A stretch of 8,987 nucleotides of DNA from NCBI GenBank assembly GCA_947630525.1, contig CANRHW010000055.1, forward strand, positions 1-8,987. Reading direction: 5' to 3'. Below the pieces are notes generated by a model. The model worked only from the letters and a program-made list of their open reading frames with translations. It ran no database searches and was not told where the DNA came from. This document shows, in pieces, positions 1 to 6,762 of the stretch. The stretch is from an uncultured Clostridia bacterium (lineage in GTDB: Bacteria > Bacillota > Clostridia > UMGS1883). A program made the position numbers and the translations under genes. Positions within the stretch are counted from its first letter, which is position 1; every line of letters starts with the position of its first letter.

Positions 1-10
1 TTTCAGAGCC

Positions 11-886
11 TCACTTTTTTTCGGAGCTGTCGTCCTCCTCAGATTTATGGTGCTCGCCGTAGCCATATCCATAGCCGTAACCGTAGCCATACCCATAGCC
101 GCTGCGGTAACCGCCATAACGGTAGTAGCCCTTGCGCTTGTACTTATACTTATATCCGTCGCCTTCGCCCTCGACGCCGTTGAATATGCCGCCGAGTATC
201 TTTGCGTTGGCAAGGCGAAGCTGCTCTACGGCCTCGGCAACGGCGCTGCGGTCAGTCTGGTTATAGTGGGCCAGCAGCAACACGCCGCTGCAATACTTCG
301 TCAGTATCGCGGTGTCGGTAACGGCAAGCACGGGCGGCGTATCTATAAATACGTAGTCGTACTCCTTGCCCAGAGTTTCGATTACCTCCTGCATTTTTGC
401 GCTGTCAAGCAGCTCAGAGGGGTTTGGCGGAATTTCGCCGCTCACCAATACGTCCAGATTTTCGCGCACATTTTTGCGGATAACGGAATGAAGGTCGTTC
501 ATCCTAACCAGCACGTTTGACAGGCCGGGCTTTTGGGAGATGTCCAAAAGATTTGCAATATTGGGCCGGCGTAAGTCGCAGTCAACAATGATGACCTTTT
601 TGTTGGTCTCGGCAAAGGAGATGGCCGTATTGACGCAGGTAGTACTTTTGCCCTCGCTGGCAAGAGAGCTGGTAATGATTATCTTGTTGCTTTCCGCCTC
701 GGGCAGAGAAAAGATAATATTGGTACGCAGACCCTTATAAGATTCCTTTACCTGGAAAGGCGTTTTGTCGTTAAGGATAAACATACGCTTTTCTTCAACA
801 GACATTCTGTCGGCCATGGCCTGACGGCTGCGTTTTTCAAGTCCAAGCTTTCTGCGGATTTCTTTAAACTTCTTTTTCATATTCAT
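11..886 (-). CDS. CpsD/CapB-family tyrosine-protein kinase (BY-kinase)
   Basis: Cytoplasmic autokinase that works with a membrane Wzz-type adaptor to control the length and export of capsule or exopolysaccharide chains. Seen in the 291 residues: a basic N-terminus, Walker A ASEGKSTT (76-83), the BY-kinase Walker A' VDCDLRRP (101-108; the usual second residue pair is DAD, here DCD), the family signatures GLSNVL (121-126) and PPNPSELL (153-160), Walker B VFIDTPP (179-185), and a tyrosine-rich tail with 14 Tyr between 245 and 276, the expected autophosphorylation cluster, followed by an acidic/basic end. Length is normal for the stand-alone Gram-positive form. The ATG at 886 is chosen because AAAAGG (893-898 on the minus strand) sits six bases before it; the ATG two codons later would be twelve bases away. 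The upstream adaptor gene stops at 890, so translation is probably coupled. No matching phosphatase is visible in the window. Identity is secure; the particular polysaccharide is unknown. Confidence 0.95.
   Translation of the reverse strand: MNMKKKFKEIRRKLGLEKRSRQAMADRMSVEEKRMFILNDKTPFQVKESYKGLRTNIIFSLPEAESNKIIITSSLASEGKSTTCVNTAISFAETNKKVIIVDCDLRRPNIANLLDISQKPGLSNVLVRMNDLHSVIRKNVRENLDVLVSGEIPPNPSELLDSAKMQEVIETLGKEYDYVFIDTPPVLAVTDTAILTKYCSGVLLLAHYNQTDRSAVAEAVEQLRLANAKILGGIFNGVEGEGDGYKYKYKRKGYYRYGGYRSGYGYGYGYGYGYGYGEHHKSEEDDSSEKK
56..100 (-). repeat. Gly-Tyr dipeptide repeat in the kinase tail
   Basis: Seven consecutive Gly-Tyr dipeptides plus a final Gly (residues 263-277 of the kinase) give a 6-base periodicity in the DNA. 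The codons vary (ggc, ggg, ggt, gga; tat, tac), so this is not a freshly slipped perfect repeat. It forms the distal half of the tyrosine cluster. Confidence 0.9.
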
Positions 887-889
887 AGG

Positions 890-1702
890 TCACCTTTTGC
901 CTCCCGATTTCTCTTTATTGTTGCCTTCGCTTTTTTTATCGCCGCCCTTAGCCTCGCCGTTCTTAGCGGGGCCGTCGGTGTTAAAGTTCATGCCCTGAAT
1001 AACTCCCAGCACGGGAGCGTCCATGACCTTGGCGAAGTCTTCCGACTTCTTGAGCCTTGTGTCCATAAAGTATATGGCCAGCACTATTGCGCAGCTGAGC
1101 ACCCCGCCCAGCAGGAAGCCTATAAGCGCGTTCCGTTTATTATTGGGAGAAGACTGCTCCATCGGTACGACCGCCCGGTCAACTATAGTCGCCGTAGTGC
1201 CCTCGACGTACTTGGTTATTTCCGAAGTGCCGCTCTGGGCCACCGCGTTGGCAATATCGGCCACCTCATACTGCTCCTCTCCGCGGACGGTTATAGCGAA
1301 TATACCCGTATCCTCCATCATCTGCGTGCTGACCATCTCTAAAAGCTCCTCCGGCGTATAGCCCGAAATGCCGCCCTCATTGATAGCGCGCTTCATTGCG
1401 GATTTGGTGCTTACTATGGCCTGATAAGTCGGCACCAGCTTGATCATGGTATTTATCTGGTTTTGGTTGATAGCCTCGGTATAGGCGTTGGAGTTTTTGT
1501 TATTGACTACCAGCACCGCCTGAGCCGTATACATGGGCTTGATCAAGAAGCAGCTAATCGCGTAGGCCAAAGCCCCGCAGAATAACGCCGCCGCCAGTAT
1601 CCACGCAAACTTGCTTCTGAGGGCGTCGAATATTTCCATTAAGTCTATATTGACTTCTCCCTCATCCTCAAGTTCTATGACATCCTTTTCTTCAAGGTTC
1701 AT
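890..1702 (-). CDS. Wzz/YveK-type polysaccharide chain-length adaptor (BY-kinase activator)
   Basis: Membrane protein of the polysaccharide co-polymerase family in its Gram-positive form, which lacks the kinase domain and instead activates the separate CpsD-type kinase encoded next. In the 270 residues: an acidic cytoplasmic N-terminus (1-30), a first membrane segment at about 33-54, an extracellular loop of about 135 residues, a Pro-containing segment VVPMEQSSPNNKRN (178-191) just before a second membrane segment at about 192-213, then the family's kinase-contact region DTRLKKSEDF...VLGVI (214-235). The end (240-270) is a Gly/Lys/Glu low-complexity tail. The ATG at 1702 follows a GGTGG-like site; the gene starts 36 bases after the DUF1015 stop with no terminator between, and ends (TGA 892-890) three bases before the kinase ATG. 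Names used for relatives include CapA, EpsA, YveK and CpsC; I do not assign one. Family call is firm. Confidence 0.93.
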   Translation of the reverse strand: MNLEEKDVIELEDEGEVNIDLMEIFDALRSKFAWILAAALFCGALAYAISCFLIKPMYTAQAVLVVNNKNSNAYTEAINQNQINTMIKLVPTYQAIVSTKSAMKRAINEGGISGYTPEELLEMVSTQMMEDTGIFAITVRGEEQYEVADIANAVAQSGTSEITKYVEGTTATIVDRAVVPMEQSSPNNKRNALIGFLLGGVLSCAIVLAIYFMDTRLKKSEDFAKVMDAPVLGVIQGMNFNTDGPAKNGEAKGGDKKSEGNNKEKSGGKR

Positions 1703-1738
1703 CTTTCCACCATCCTAACATCGTTACTATTCTCGGTA

Positions 1739-3019
1739 TCAAAGCTGTACAAGAGGATTCATCACTATCCCCGTGACAAGCTTGGGATAAAAATAAGTAG
1801 ACTTCTGAGGCATTTTTTCATTCACAAGAGATACGTCCTTTATCTGGCTGACCTTGGTGCCGTTGAGCAGGAACATACAGTTGGCCTGGCCGCCGTCAAC
1901 CGCGGCAAAGCCCTTGGCCGCGTCGCGGGTGTAGGTGAGATTTATCTGACGGACCATGTTTTCCCTGTCGATGCCCAAAGCCTTTTCCAAAATAAGGGTG
2001 TGCAGCACGCTCACGTCAAGGCTCCGATACTCCCTGCCCTTGTTGGGCAGCGCCCTTTCCATAGCCGCCGCGTTCCTCAGCGTCAACAAAAAGCAGCCGC
2101 CGTTAAAATAGAACACACAGGCGTTTTTATCGGAGTTCGCTTTGAGAACGGCCTCCGCCTCATCCCTTTTGACAGGCACGGCGTCAAAGTCGTCTTTCAC
2201 CGTTTCAAGCAGCTTGTGGGGGTCAAAGCTCGCCAAATCCCTGACAATGCGATGCGTCGGATATACCACCAGTCCGGGGTCGCTCATATCCACAAGGAAC
2301 ATCATGCAATACTTCCACATATCGCCCGCCGCGCCGGTTTCTTCCATATAGCGCTTGTAGTTAAGGGCGGTCTCGTAGCGATGGTGACCGTCGGCAATAA
2401 AAAGCTGCCGCTCCTCAAACATGGCCGTTATCCTGTCGGCGGCGGCCTTGTCCGACACTATCCACAAATTCTGCCTTAGCCCGTCAAACGCCGTAAAGCT
2501 CACGTCCGGCGACCGCTGGGACAGTTCGCCAATAAACTTGGGCAAAGCGCCGCTTTCATCGTTATACAGAGAATATATCTGGCTGAAATTGCAGCCGGTG
2601 GCCTTCATCAGCTCAAACCGGTCGGTCTTGGCCTTTGAAAGGGTCTCCTCATGGGGCAGCACCTTTTTTTCAGAAAACTCGCTGAGCTCCACGGCCCCTA
2701 TGAGGCCTTTGAGAGACATATCCTTTCCGCCGTGGGTGAAAATTTCTTCATAAATATAGAAGCACGGGCTTGAATCGACGACCAAAACTCCCTCGTCAAG
2801 CATACGCCTGAGTTCCGCCGCGGCCCGGGTATAGCGGTTGTCCGCCGCAGTATCCTCCGGCCGCTGGTAACCGTACTCCAGCCTGATGACGTTGTCGCGG
2901 TCCGTTTCGTAGAAAGCCTTTTGCTGCTCCTCGGATATGATATCGTAGGGCGGCGTCGTTACCTTTGAAAGATCCTTGCCGGCATAACGCAGCCCCCTGA
3001 AGGGTATAACCTTTGCCAT
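1739..3019 (-). CDS. DUF1015 family protein (COG4198-like)
   Basis: A conserved cytoplasmic protein whose biochemical role I cannot state. The 426 residues match the family along their whole length: N-terminal IPFRGLRY (5-12), PPYDIIS (23-29), NVIRLEYG (43-50), LPHEETLSKAKTDR (121-134), the hallmark ADGHHRYETAL (209-219), YPTHRIV (253-259), and the C-terminal MPQKSTYFYPKL (403-414). The clustered His, Asp and Glu of ADGHHRYET suggest a metal or phosphate site, but that is inference. The ATG at 3019 is preferred over a longer frame opening at 3058: AGAGG lies six bases before 3019, the MAKVIPF start fits the family, and 3058 lies almost at the predicted transcription start. It is the first gene of the run leading into the polysaccharide adaptor and kinase, with a clear promoter upstream. 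No signal peptide or membrane segment is visible. Confidence 0.94.
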   Translation of the reverse strand: MAKVIPFRGLRYAGKDLSKVTTPPYDIISEEQQKAFYETDRDNVIRLEYGYQRPEDTAADNRYTRAAAELRRMLDEGVLVVDSSPCFYIYEEIFTHGGKDMSLKGLIGAVELSEFSEKKVLPHEETLSKAKTDRFELMKATGCNFSQIYSLYNDESGALPKFIGELSQRSPDVSFTAFDGLRQNLWIVSDKAAADRITAMFEERQLFIADGHHRYETALNYKRYMEETGAAGDMWKYCMMFLVDMSDPGLVVYPTHRIVRDLASFDPHKLLETVKDDFDAVPVKRDEAEAVLKANSDKNACVFYFNGGCFLLTLRNAAAMERALPNKGREYRSLDVSVLHTLILEKALGIDRENMVRQINLTYTRDAAKGFAAVDGGQANCMFLLNGTKVSQIKDVSLVNEKMPQKSTYFYPKLVTGIVMNPLVQL

Positions 3020-3023
3020 ATCG

Positions 3024-3031
3024 CACCTCTT
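3024..3031 (-). promoter_or_regulatory. Ribosome binding site of the DUF1015 gene
   Basis: AAGAGGTG on the minus strand, with the AGAGG core six bases before the ATG at 3019. It decides the start in favour of 3019 over 3058. Confidence 0.75.
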
Positions 3032-3066
3032 AAAGCTTTTGTAAGCATAAATCGTCATGCTAAGTT

Positions 3067-3095
3067 ATTATACTACAACTCTTAAAAAAAATCAA
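3067..3095 (-). promoter_or_regulatory. Sigma-A-type promoter for DUF1015 and probably the downstream adaptor and kinase
   Basis: On the minus strand, TTGATT (3095-3090) and a perfect TATAAT (3072-3067) are separated by exactly 17 bases. The predicted transcription start is near 3060, giving a leader of about 40 bases to the ATG at 3019. A T-rich stretch lies directly downstream of the -35. An imperfect dyad (GTT...AAC, 3064-3079) overlaps the -10. Confidence 0.78.
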
Positions 3096-3127
3096 GTATA
3101 TTTTTTAATATTATTTCATTAATTTTT

Positions 3128-3147
3128 TATTCGGACATATTCGGACA
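3128..3147. repeat. Perfect 10-base tandem direct repeat, possible operator
   Basis: TATTCGGACA occurs twice back to back (3128-3137 and 3138-3147). The 10-base step is about one helical turn, so both copies face the same side of DNA. It lies 33-52 bases upstream of the -35 of the DUF1015 promoter, roughly -68 to -87 from its start. A role as a head-to-tail regulator site is inference. Confidence 0.5.
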
Positions 3148-3176
3148 ATTTTTGCGGGGCCCTATTGGGGTCGAGA

Positions 3177-3191
3177 GCCTTAATTTAAGGC
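3177..3191. promoter_or_regulatory. Palindrome, possible regulator site
   Basis: GCCTTAA-T-TTAAGGC is a perfect dyad with 7-base arms around one central base, in the gap between the YcdB-type gene and the DUF1015 promoter. The single-base centre makes it better suited to a protein dimer than to an RNA hairpin. No known regulator box was recognised. Confidence 0.35.
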
Positions 3192-3234
3192 AAATTCTTA
3201 ATCCTCCTGTGAAAATAATAAATCAATTAATGTA

Positions 3235-3262
3235 GAAAATTCGCCCTTGCGAGCGAATTTTC
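3235..3262 (-). terminator. Hairpin terminator after the YcdB-type gene
   Basis: Perfect 10-base stem (GAAAATTCGC, 3235-3244, with GCGAATTTTC, 3253-3262) and an 8-base loop, starting 13 bases past the TAA of the minus-strand gene. The A side pairs with a TTTT run at the 3' foot, followed by a T/A-rich stretch, as in intrinsic terminators. GC pairs are few, so strength may be moderate. Confidence 0.65.
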
Positions 3263-3275
3263 CGTGAGAGTCGAT

Positions 3276-5354
3276 TTAATAATCGCTTTTATAGAGATTT
3301 AGTTTGGCCAAATTATAGGTGATGATAAAGGCGTCGCCGTAGGTCAGCTTGTCGCCGGGGCGGAAAGCGCCGTTTTCATCAGGGGCCATTACGCCCAGTC
3401 CGCAGAGTATGGCGGCCGCGCCTATACCGCCGGTAAAGCCGGAGGCGTCGCTGTACTGTGCGGAATAGATATCGAGGTCGATGAGGGGATCCCAACTGAA
3501 CTGCTTGGCAACGGTCTCCGCGGCCTTTTCACGGGTCACGGGGCCATTGACTTCCTCCTCCGTCTCTTCGGGCCCCCAGCCGATATATCTGTAGGGCGCC
3601 GCGTCGATGCCGGTAAGCATGCCGACAAGGTTGCGGAAATCGCCGAATGATATCTCGTCGTTAAAGGAATAGGCACCCGGCAGAGTTATATCGTTTTCGC
3701 GGAGCATATCAAAGGCGTTCCACGCGGGGTGATCGGTCTCGTCAGACTTGGGGAGCACGGTCTCGGCCTTTTCGCCGTCATAACCGACGGGCATTCCGTC
3801 CTCGGCCCTGAGTGCGTAAAAGTTGGTCTTGCCGGTAAGCCTGCGGGCCAGCACGGGGTGTACTCCGGTCGTGACGCCGTTGGCATCGGTATCGGCCATA
3901 TAGGTATATACGAGCTCGGCGTCATAGGCGGCCTTAACCGCAGCGAGGCGGTCGGTCATAGCCGCGGGAGTGACGATCTCCACCTTGGGCAGGTTTTCGT
4001 AATAGCGGGTCACCTTGCCGGTATTGGCCGAAACGGCGGCCGTCTTACAGTCGGCGGGGAAGGGTATTTCGCCGATATAACGGACGTAGTGCGCTCCGCC
4101 GTAATACGCGGAGTAATCATCGTCGCGGTCGGAACGGTAGCCCTCCACGTTCTTTATCTTCTCTACAAACTTCTCGCCTATGGAGCGGCACTGCCCCACG
4201 TCATAGGCCGGCTTATCCTCATCGTCGCCGCGCACGTCGGAGTCCTTCCAGGAATAGAAGCCCTTGAGCTCGCCGGTCTCGGCGTCGAGGGTTAAGTCGG
4301 CATAGCCGTTTTCGGCCTCAAAGTCACAGTTTACGATATAGCTCTCCTCGGCGTCCTCTCCATCGCCGACGTAATATTTACGAGCGGCGTAGCGGAGGGT
4401 GAGCTCATAATCATCGGGCAGGGAAAGCTCGGGCAGGGAGGCGATTATCTCCTCCACCTTTTCGCGGCTGATAAGGCTGTTCATCTTGTCTACGGCCTTT
4501 ATCTCCTCTTCGGTTAGGCGGTAGCTGCCGCCGCCGGAGGCTCCGGCTTCCATATTCTCGGCGGAGGCGGCGTCCATTGTAAAGGCTCCGTTTTGCATAA
4601 ATTTATAGGTGTCGTAAAACGAGGCGGGACTAAAGGTTCCGCCGAAGGAGTCCACATAAACGCTGTCGTCATAAACATAAACGGGGAAAGCCTTTTCGCC
4701 GAATATCTGATATTCGGTGCGGACGGCCACGTCGTTCAGCGCCTGATAGGCTTTTTCGGCCTCGATGCCGCCGGTGGCGGAAAAGTCGCCGTCAAAGTCC
4801 CAAACGAGGCTATAGCCGCGTACCCGGCCGGTGGTGCGGCTCATGGTGACGTTGGCGTAGCTGCCCTCCACACGTATGCCGTTTTCATAGCGGTTAAAAC
4901 GGAAGCGTATGCCGCCGCTGTCGTCTTCGCTGTAAACCAAGCTGCCCGCGAGCTGAGGAACGGTTTTTTCCAAAAAGGCTTTGGCCGTTTCCAGGAGCTG
5001 GCTCTTGCGTATCTCCGAAAGGCCGCTCCCCTCCTCAACGGTGAAGTCGTTGTACCGCACGGGCACCAGGCGGGTATTGATCTCCACGTTCACCGATTTT
5101 TCATATTCCGCGTCGGACCAGGTTATGTCAAAAACCTGACCCCCGCTGCGGTCATACACCTCGTAGTTGCACTGGCTGAGCTCCGCCGGGATATCGAAGG
5201 TGGCCTTGGCCATGGCGATGGCCTGTTCGGCGGTGGCGGCGCCGGCCTCCCGGGTCACGCCGGGTTCCACGTACACATCTGTCTGGGCCGCAAACGACGG
5301 AATTGCCGTCAGAGCCATGGCCGCTGCAACGGCCAGCGGAATAAATTTTTTCAT
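3276..5354 (-). CDS. Exported YcdB/YcdC-domain protein with S-layer-homology-like C-terminus
   Basis: A secreted or wall-attached protein of 692 residues, function unknown. It starts with a signal peptide (MKKF, hydrophobic core 6-19, likely cut near A22/A23 in PSFAAQ). Two PepSY-like YcdB/YcdC modules follow: about 40-185 (with ENGIRVEGSYANVTMSRTTG at 157-176) and about 290-455 (with VSANTGKVTRYY at 441-452, plus an internal DAETGELKGFYSW at 358-370). The last 130 residues resemble degenerate S-layer-homology units: VTREKAAETVAK (606-617) and GAFRPGDKLTYGDAFIITYN (662-681), where classical units read FRP...TR.E. If functional they would bind secondary wall polymer. The protein is strongly acidic in places. 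AAGGAGGA (5361-5368) is six bases before the ATG. It is monocistronic by layout: divergent from the flavodiiron gene and followed by a hairpin. The wall-binding role is inference; the module call is fairly sure. Confidence 0.85.
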   Translation of the reverse strand: MKKFIPLAVAAAMALTAIPSFAAQTDVYVEPGVTREAGAATAEQAIAMAKATFDIPAELSQCNYEVYDRSGGQVFDITWSDAEYEKSVNVEINTRLVPVRYNDFTVEEGSGLSEIRKSQLLETAKAFLEKTVPQLAGSLVYSEDDSGGIRFRFNRYENGIRVEGSYANVTMSRTTGRVRGYSLVWDFDGDFSATGGIEAEKAYQALNDVAVRTEYQIFGEKAFPVYVYDDSVYVDSFGGTFSPASFYDTYKFMQNGAFTMDAASAENMEAGASGGGSYRLTEEEIKAVDKMNSLISREKVEEIIASLPELSLPDDYELTLRYAARKYYVGDGEDAEESYIVNCDFEAENGYADLTLDAETGELKGFYSWKDSDVRGDDEDKPAYDVGQCRSIGEKFVEKIKNVEGYRSDRDDDYSAYYGGAHYVRYIGEIPFPADCKTAAVSANTGKVTRYYENLPKVEIVTPAAMTDRLAAVKAAYDAELVYTYMADTDANGVTTGVHPVLARRLTGKTNFYALRAEDGMPVGYDGEKAETVLPKSDETDHPAWNAFDMLRENDITLPGAYSFNDEISFGDFRNLVGMLTGIDAAPYRYIGWGPEETEEEVNGPVTREKAAETVAKQFSWDPLIDLDIYSAQYSDASGFTGGIGAAAILCGLGVMAPDENGAFRPGDKLTYGDAFIITYNLAKLNLYKSDY

Positions 5355-5446
5355 AGAAATTCCTCCTTGTTATGTATTTATTATTTTGACGTACAAATTT
5401 CTAAAAAAGTTCCCATAATTTTTAAATTTTATAAAAAAACTCATTT

Positions 5447-5475
5447 ATTATATATTTCGCCGAAAATCGTGTTTT
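5447..5475 (-). promoter_or_regulatory. Possible promoter of the YcdB-type gene
   Basis: A perfect TATAAT (5452-5447, minus strand) lies about 93 bases before the ATG at 5354, but the hexamer 17 bases upstream is only AAAACA (matching the last three consensus bases). The surrounding 5370-5520 is so AT-rich that other -10-like sequences occur (for example TATAAA). Weak call. Confidence 0.3.
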
Positions 5476-5522
5476 CCCTCTTTTTGTTCACAATATTTTA
5501 ACCTTTATTTTGAAAACAAGCC

Positions 5523-5551
5523 TTGCATATCCGAAGATTTTGTGATAGAAT
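5523..5551 (+). promoter_or_regulatory. Promoter of the flavodiiron gene with extended -10
   Basis: TTGCAT (5523-5528), a 17-base spacer and TAGAAT (5546-5551), with TG at 5543-5544 one base before the -10, forming an extended -10 that could offset the imperfect -35. The start would fall near 5558, about 34 bases before the GTG at 5592. Confidence 0.65.
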
Positions 5552-5578
5552 AAAATTACATTATTATGAATATTTTTT

Positions 5579-5583
5579 GGAGG
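5579..5583 (+). promoter_or_regulatory. Ribosome binding site that fixes a GTG start
   Basis: GGAGG lies eight bases before GTG (5592-5594). An in-frame TTG at 5523 would add 23 residues, but it coincides with the -35 hexamer, has no such site and adds sequence unlike the family. Confidence 0.8.
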
Positions 5584-5591
5584 TTTTTGCA

Positions 5592-6740
5592 GTGAAAATT
5601 ACTGACAGCATCAAATACATTGGGGTCAACGACCGCGACATCGACCTTTTCGAGGGAATGTACGAGGTCGAAAACGGCATGGCCTACAACTCGTACCTCA
5701 TAACCGGCGAAAAAACGGCGGTCATGGACAGCGTTGACGACCGCTTTGCCGGAGAGTGGCTCGCCAACCTTGAAGCCGCGTTAGCCGGGCGCAGCCCCGA
5801 TTATCTTATAGTGCAGCACATGGAGCCCGACCACTCGGGCAGCATAACGGCCTTTGCGGAAAAGTATCCCGAGGCAAAAATAGTCGCCGGGCAAAAGGCT
5901 TTTCCAATGATGAGGCAGTTTTTCGGCACGAACTTTGAGGGCCGCAGCGTCACCGTCGGCGAGGGCGCCAGGCTCAGCCTGGGCGACCGGGAGCTGACCT
6001 TTATCACCGCGCCTATGGTGCACTGGCCCGAGGTTATAATGACCTACGACGAAAAGGACAAGGCGTTCTTCTCAGCCGACGCCTTTGGTAAATTCGGCGC
6101 ACTGGACGCCGACGAGGACTGGGCCTGCGAGGCAAGGCGCTATTACTTCGGCATCGTGGGCAAATACGGTATGCAGGTGCAAAATCTGCTGAAAAAAGCG
6201 GCCTCTCTTGACGTAAACGTAATCTGCCCCCTGCACGGCCCGATATTGAACGAAAACCTTGGATATTATATGAAGCTGTACGGCATCTGGTCGGCCTACG
6301 GAGTTGAGACCGACGGCGTGTGCATCGCCTATACGTCGGTATACGGCCACACAAAAGCGGCGGTCGAGCTGCTGGCGGAAAAGCTCAGGGAAAAGGGCTG
6401 CCCCAAGGTTGCGGTGAACGACCTTGCCCGCTGCGACATGGCCGAGGCCGTGGAGGACGCTTTCCGTTACGGCAAGCTCGTGCTGGCCACCACCACCTAC
6501 AATGCGGAGATATTCCCCTTTATGCGGGAATTTATAGAGCATTTGACCGAACGCAATTTCCAAAACAGAACCGTCGCGCTCATCGAGAATGGCACCTGGG
6601 CCCCCGCGGCGGCAAAAACCATGAAAAAACTGCTTGAGCCCTGCAAAAATATAACTCTCACCGGCGAAGTGACTATACGCTCCGCAATGACCGAGGAAAA
6701 CCGGGCGCAAATAGAAGCTCTTGCGGAGGGACTCAAATAA
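5592..6740 (+). CDS. fprA: FprA-family A-type flavodiiron protein (O2/NO reductase)
   Basis: Cytoplasmic enzyme that reduces O2 to water and/or NO to N2O at a diiron site, fed through FMN by rubredoxin or a similar donor; an anaerobe's oxygen defence. In 382 residues from the GTG: a metallo-beta-lactamase-like domain (about 1-235) with the complete ligand set H76-x-E78-x-D80-H81 (HMEPDHSG), H144 (PMVHWPE), D163 (FSADAFG) and H215 (CPLHGP); then a flavodoxin domain (about 241-382) with the FMN loop TSVYGHT (248-254). The ligand spacing agrees with rubredoxin:oxygen oxidoreductase. Length is that of class A, with no fused rubredoxin or flavin reductase domain, so the electron donor must be encoded elsewhere. 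GTG start is set by GGAGG eight bases upstream. It has its own extended -10 promoter and ends 22 bases before the large surface-protein gene, without a terminator. O2 versus NO preference cannot be read from the sequence. Confidence 0.97.
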   Translation: MKITDSIKYIGVNDRDIDLFEGMYEVENGMAYNSYLITGEKTAVMDSVDDRFAGEWLANLEAALAGRSPDYLIVQHMEPDHSGSITAFAEKYPEAKIVAGQKAFPMMRQFFGTNFEGRSVTVGEGARLSLGDRELTFITAPMVHWPEVIMTYDEKDKAFFSADAFGKFGALDADEDWACEARRYYFGIVGKYGMQVQNLLKKAASLDVNVICPLHGPILNENLGYYMKLYGIWSAYGVETDGVCIAYTSVYGHTKAAVELLAEKLREKGCPKVAVNDLARCDMAEAVEDAFRYGKLVLATTTYNAEIFPFMREFIEHLTERNFQNRTVALIENGTWAPAAAKTMKKLLEPCKNITLTGEVTIRSAMTEENRAQIEALAEGLK

Positions 6741-6749
6741 AGACTGTAC

Positions 6750-6755
6750 AGGAGG
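6750..6755 (+). promoter_or_regulatory. Ribosome binding site of the large surface-protein gene
   Basis: AGGAGG seven bases before the ATG at 6763, and ten bases after the flavodiiron stop (6738-6740). It supports the ATG at 6763 rather than the one at codon 3. Confidence 0.85.
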
Positions 6756-6762
6756 TCTCTCA

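Noticed and set aside
3020..3058. 13-residue upstream extension of the DUF1015 protein
   Set aside because: It would start within a few bases of the predicted transcription start and lacks a ribosome binding site; the family start is MAKVIPF.
3201..3206. AGGAGG on the minus strand in the gap before DUF1015, suggesting a small gene
   Set aside because: No ATG or GTG follows at a usable distance, and the nearby TTG frame stops after two codons.
5386..5419. Plus-strand TTGACG...CATAAT as a second promoter for the flavodiiron gene
   Set aside because: The spacer is 22 bases, too long, and it lies about 170 bases from the start codon in an AT-rich stretch where such matches are common.
3729..5501. 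Plus-strand open frames (3729-4295 and 4593-5501) opposite the YcdB-type gene
   Set aside because: Low-complexity Gly/Val/Ala translations with no ribosome binding site or domain; they are the antisense shadow of a convincing exported-protein gene.
5523..5591. TTG-initiated 23-residue extension of the flavodiiron protein
   Set aside because: The TTG is part of the -35 hexamer, and the GTG at 5592 has a GGAGG eight bases upstream and matches the family N-terminus.
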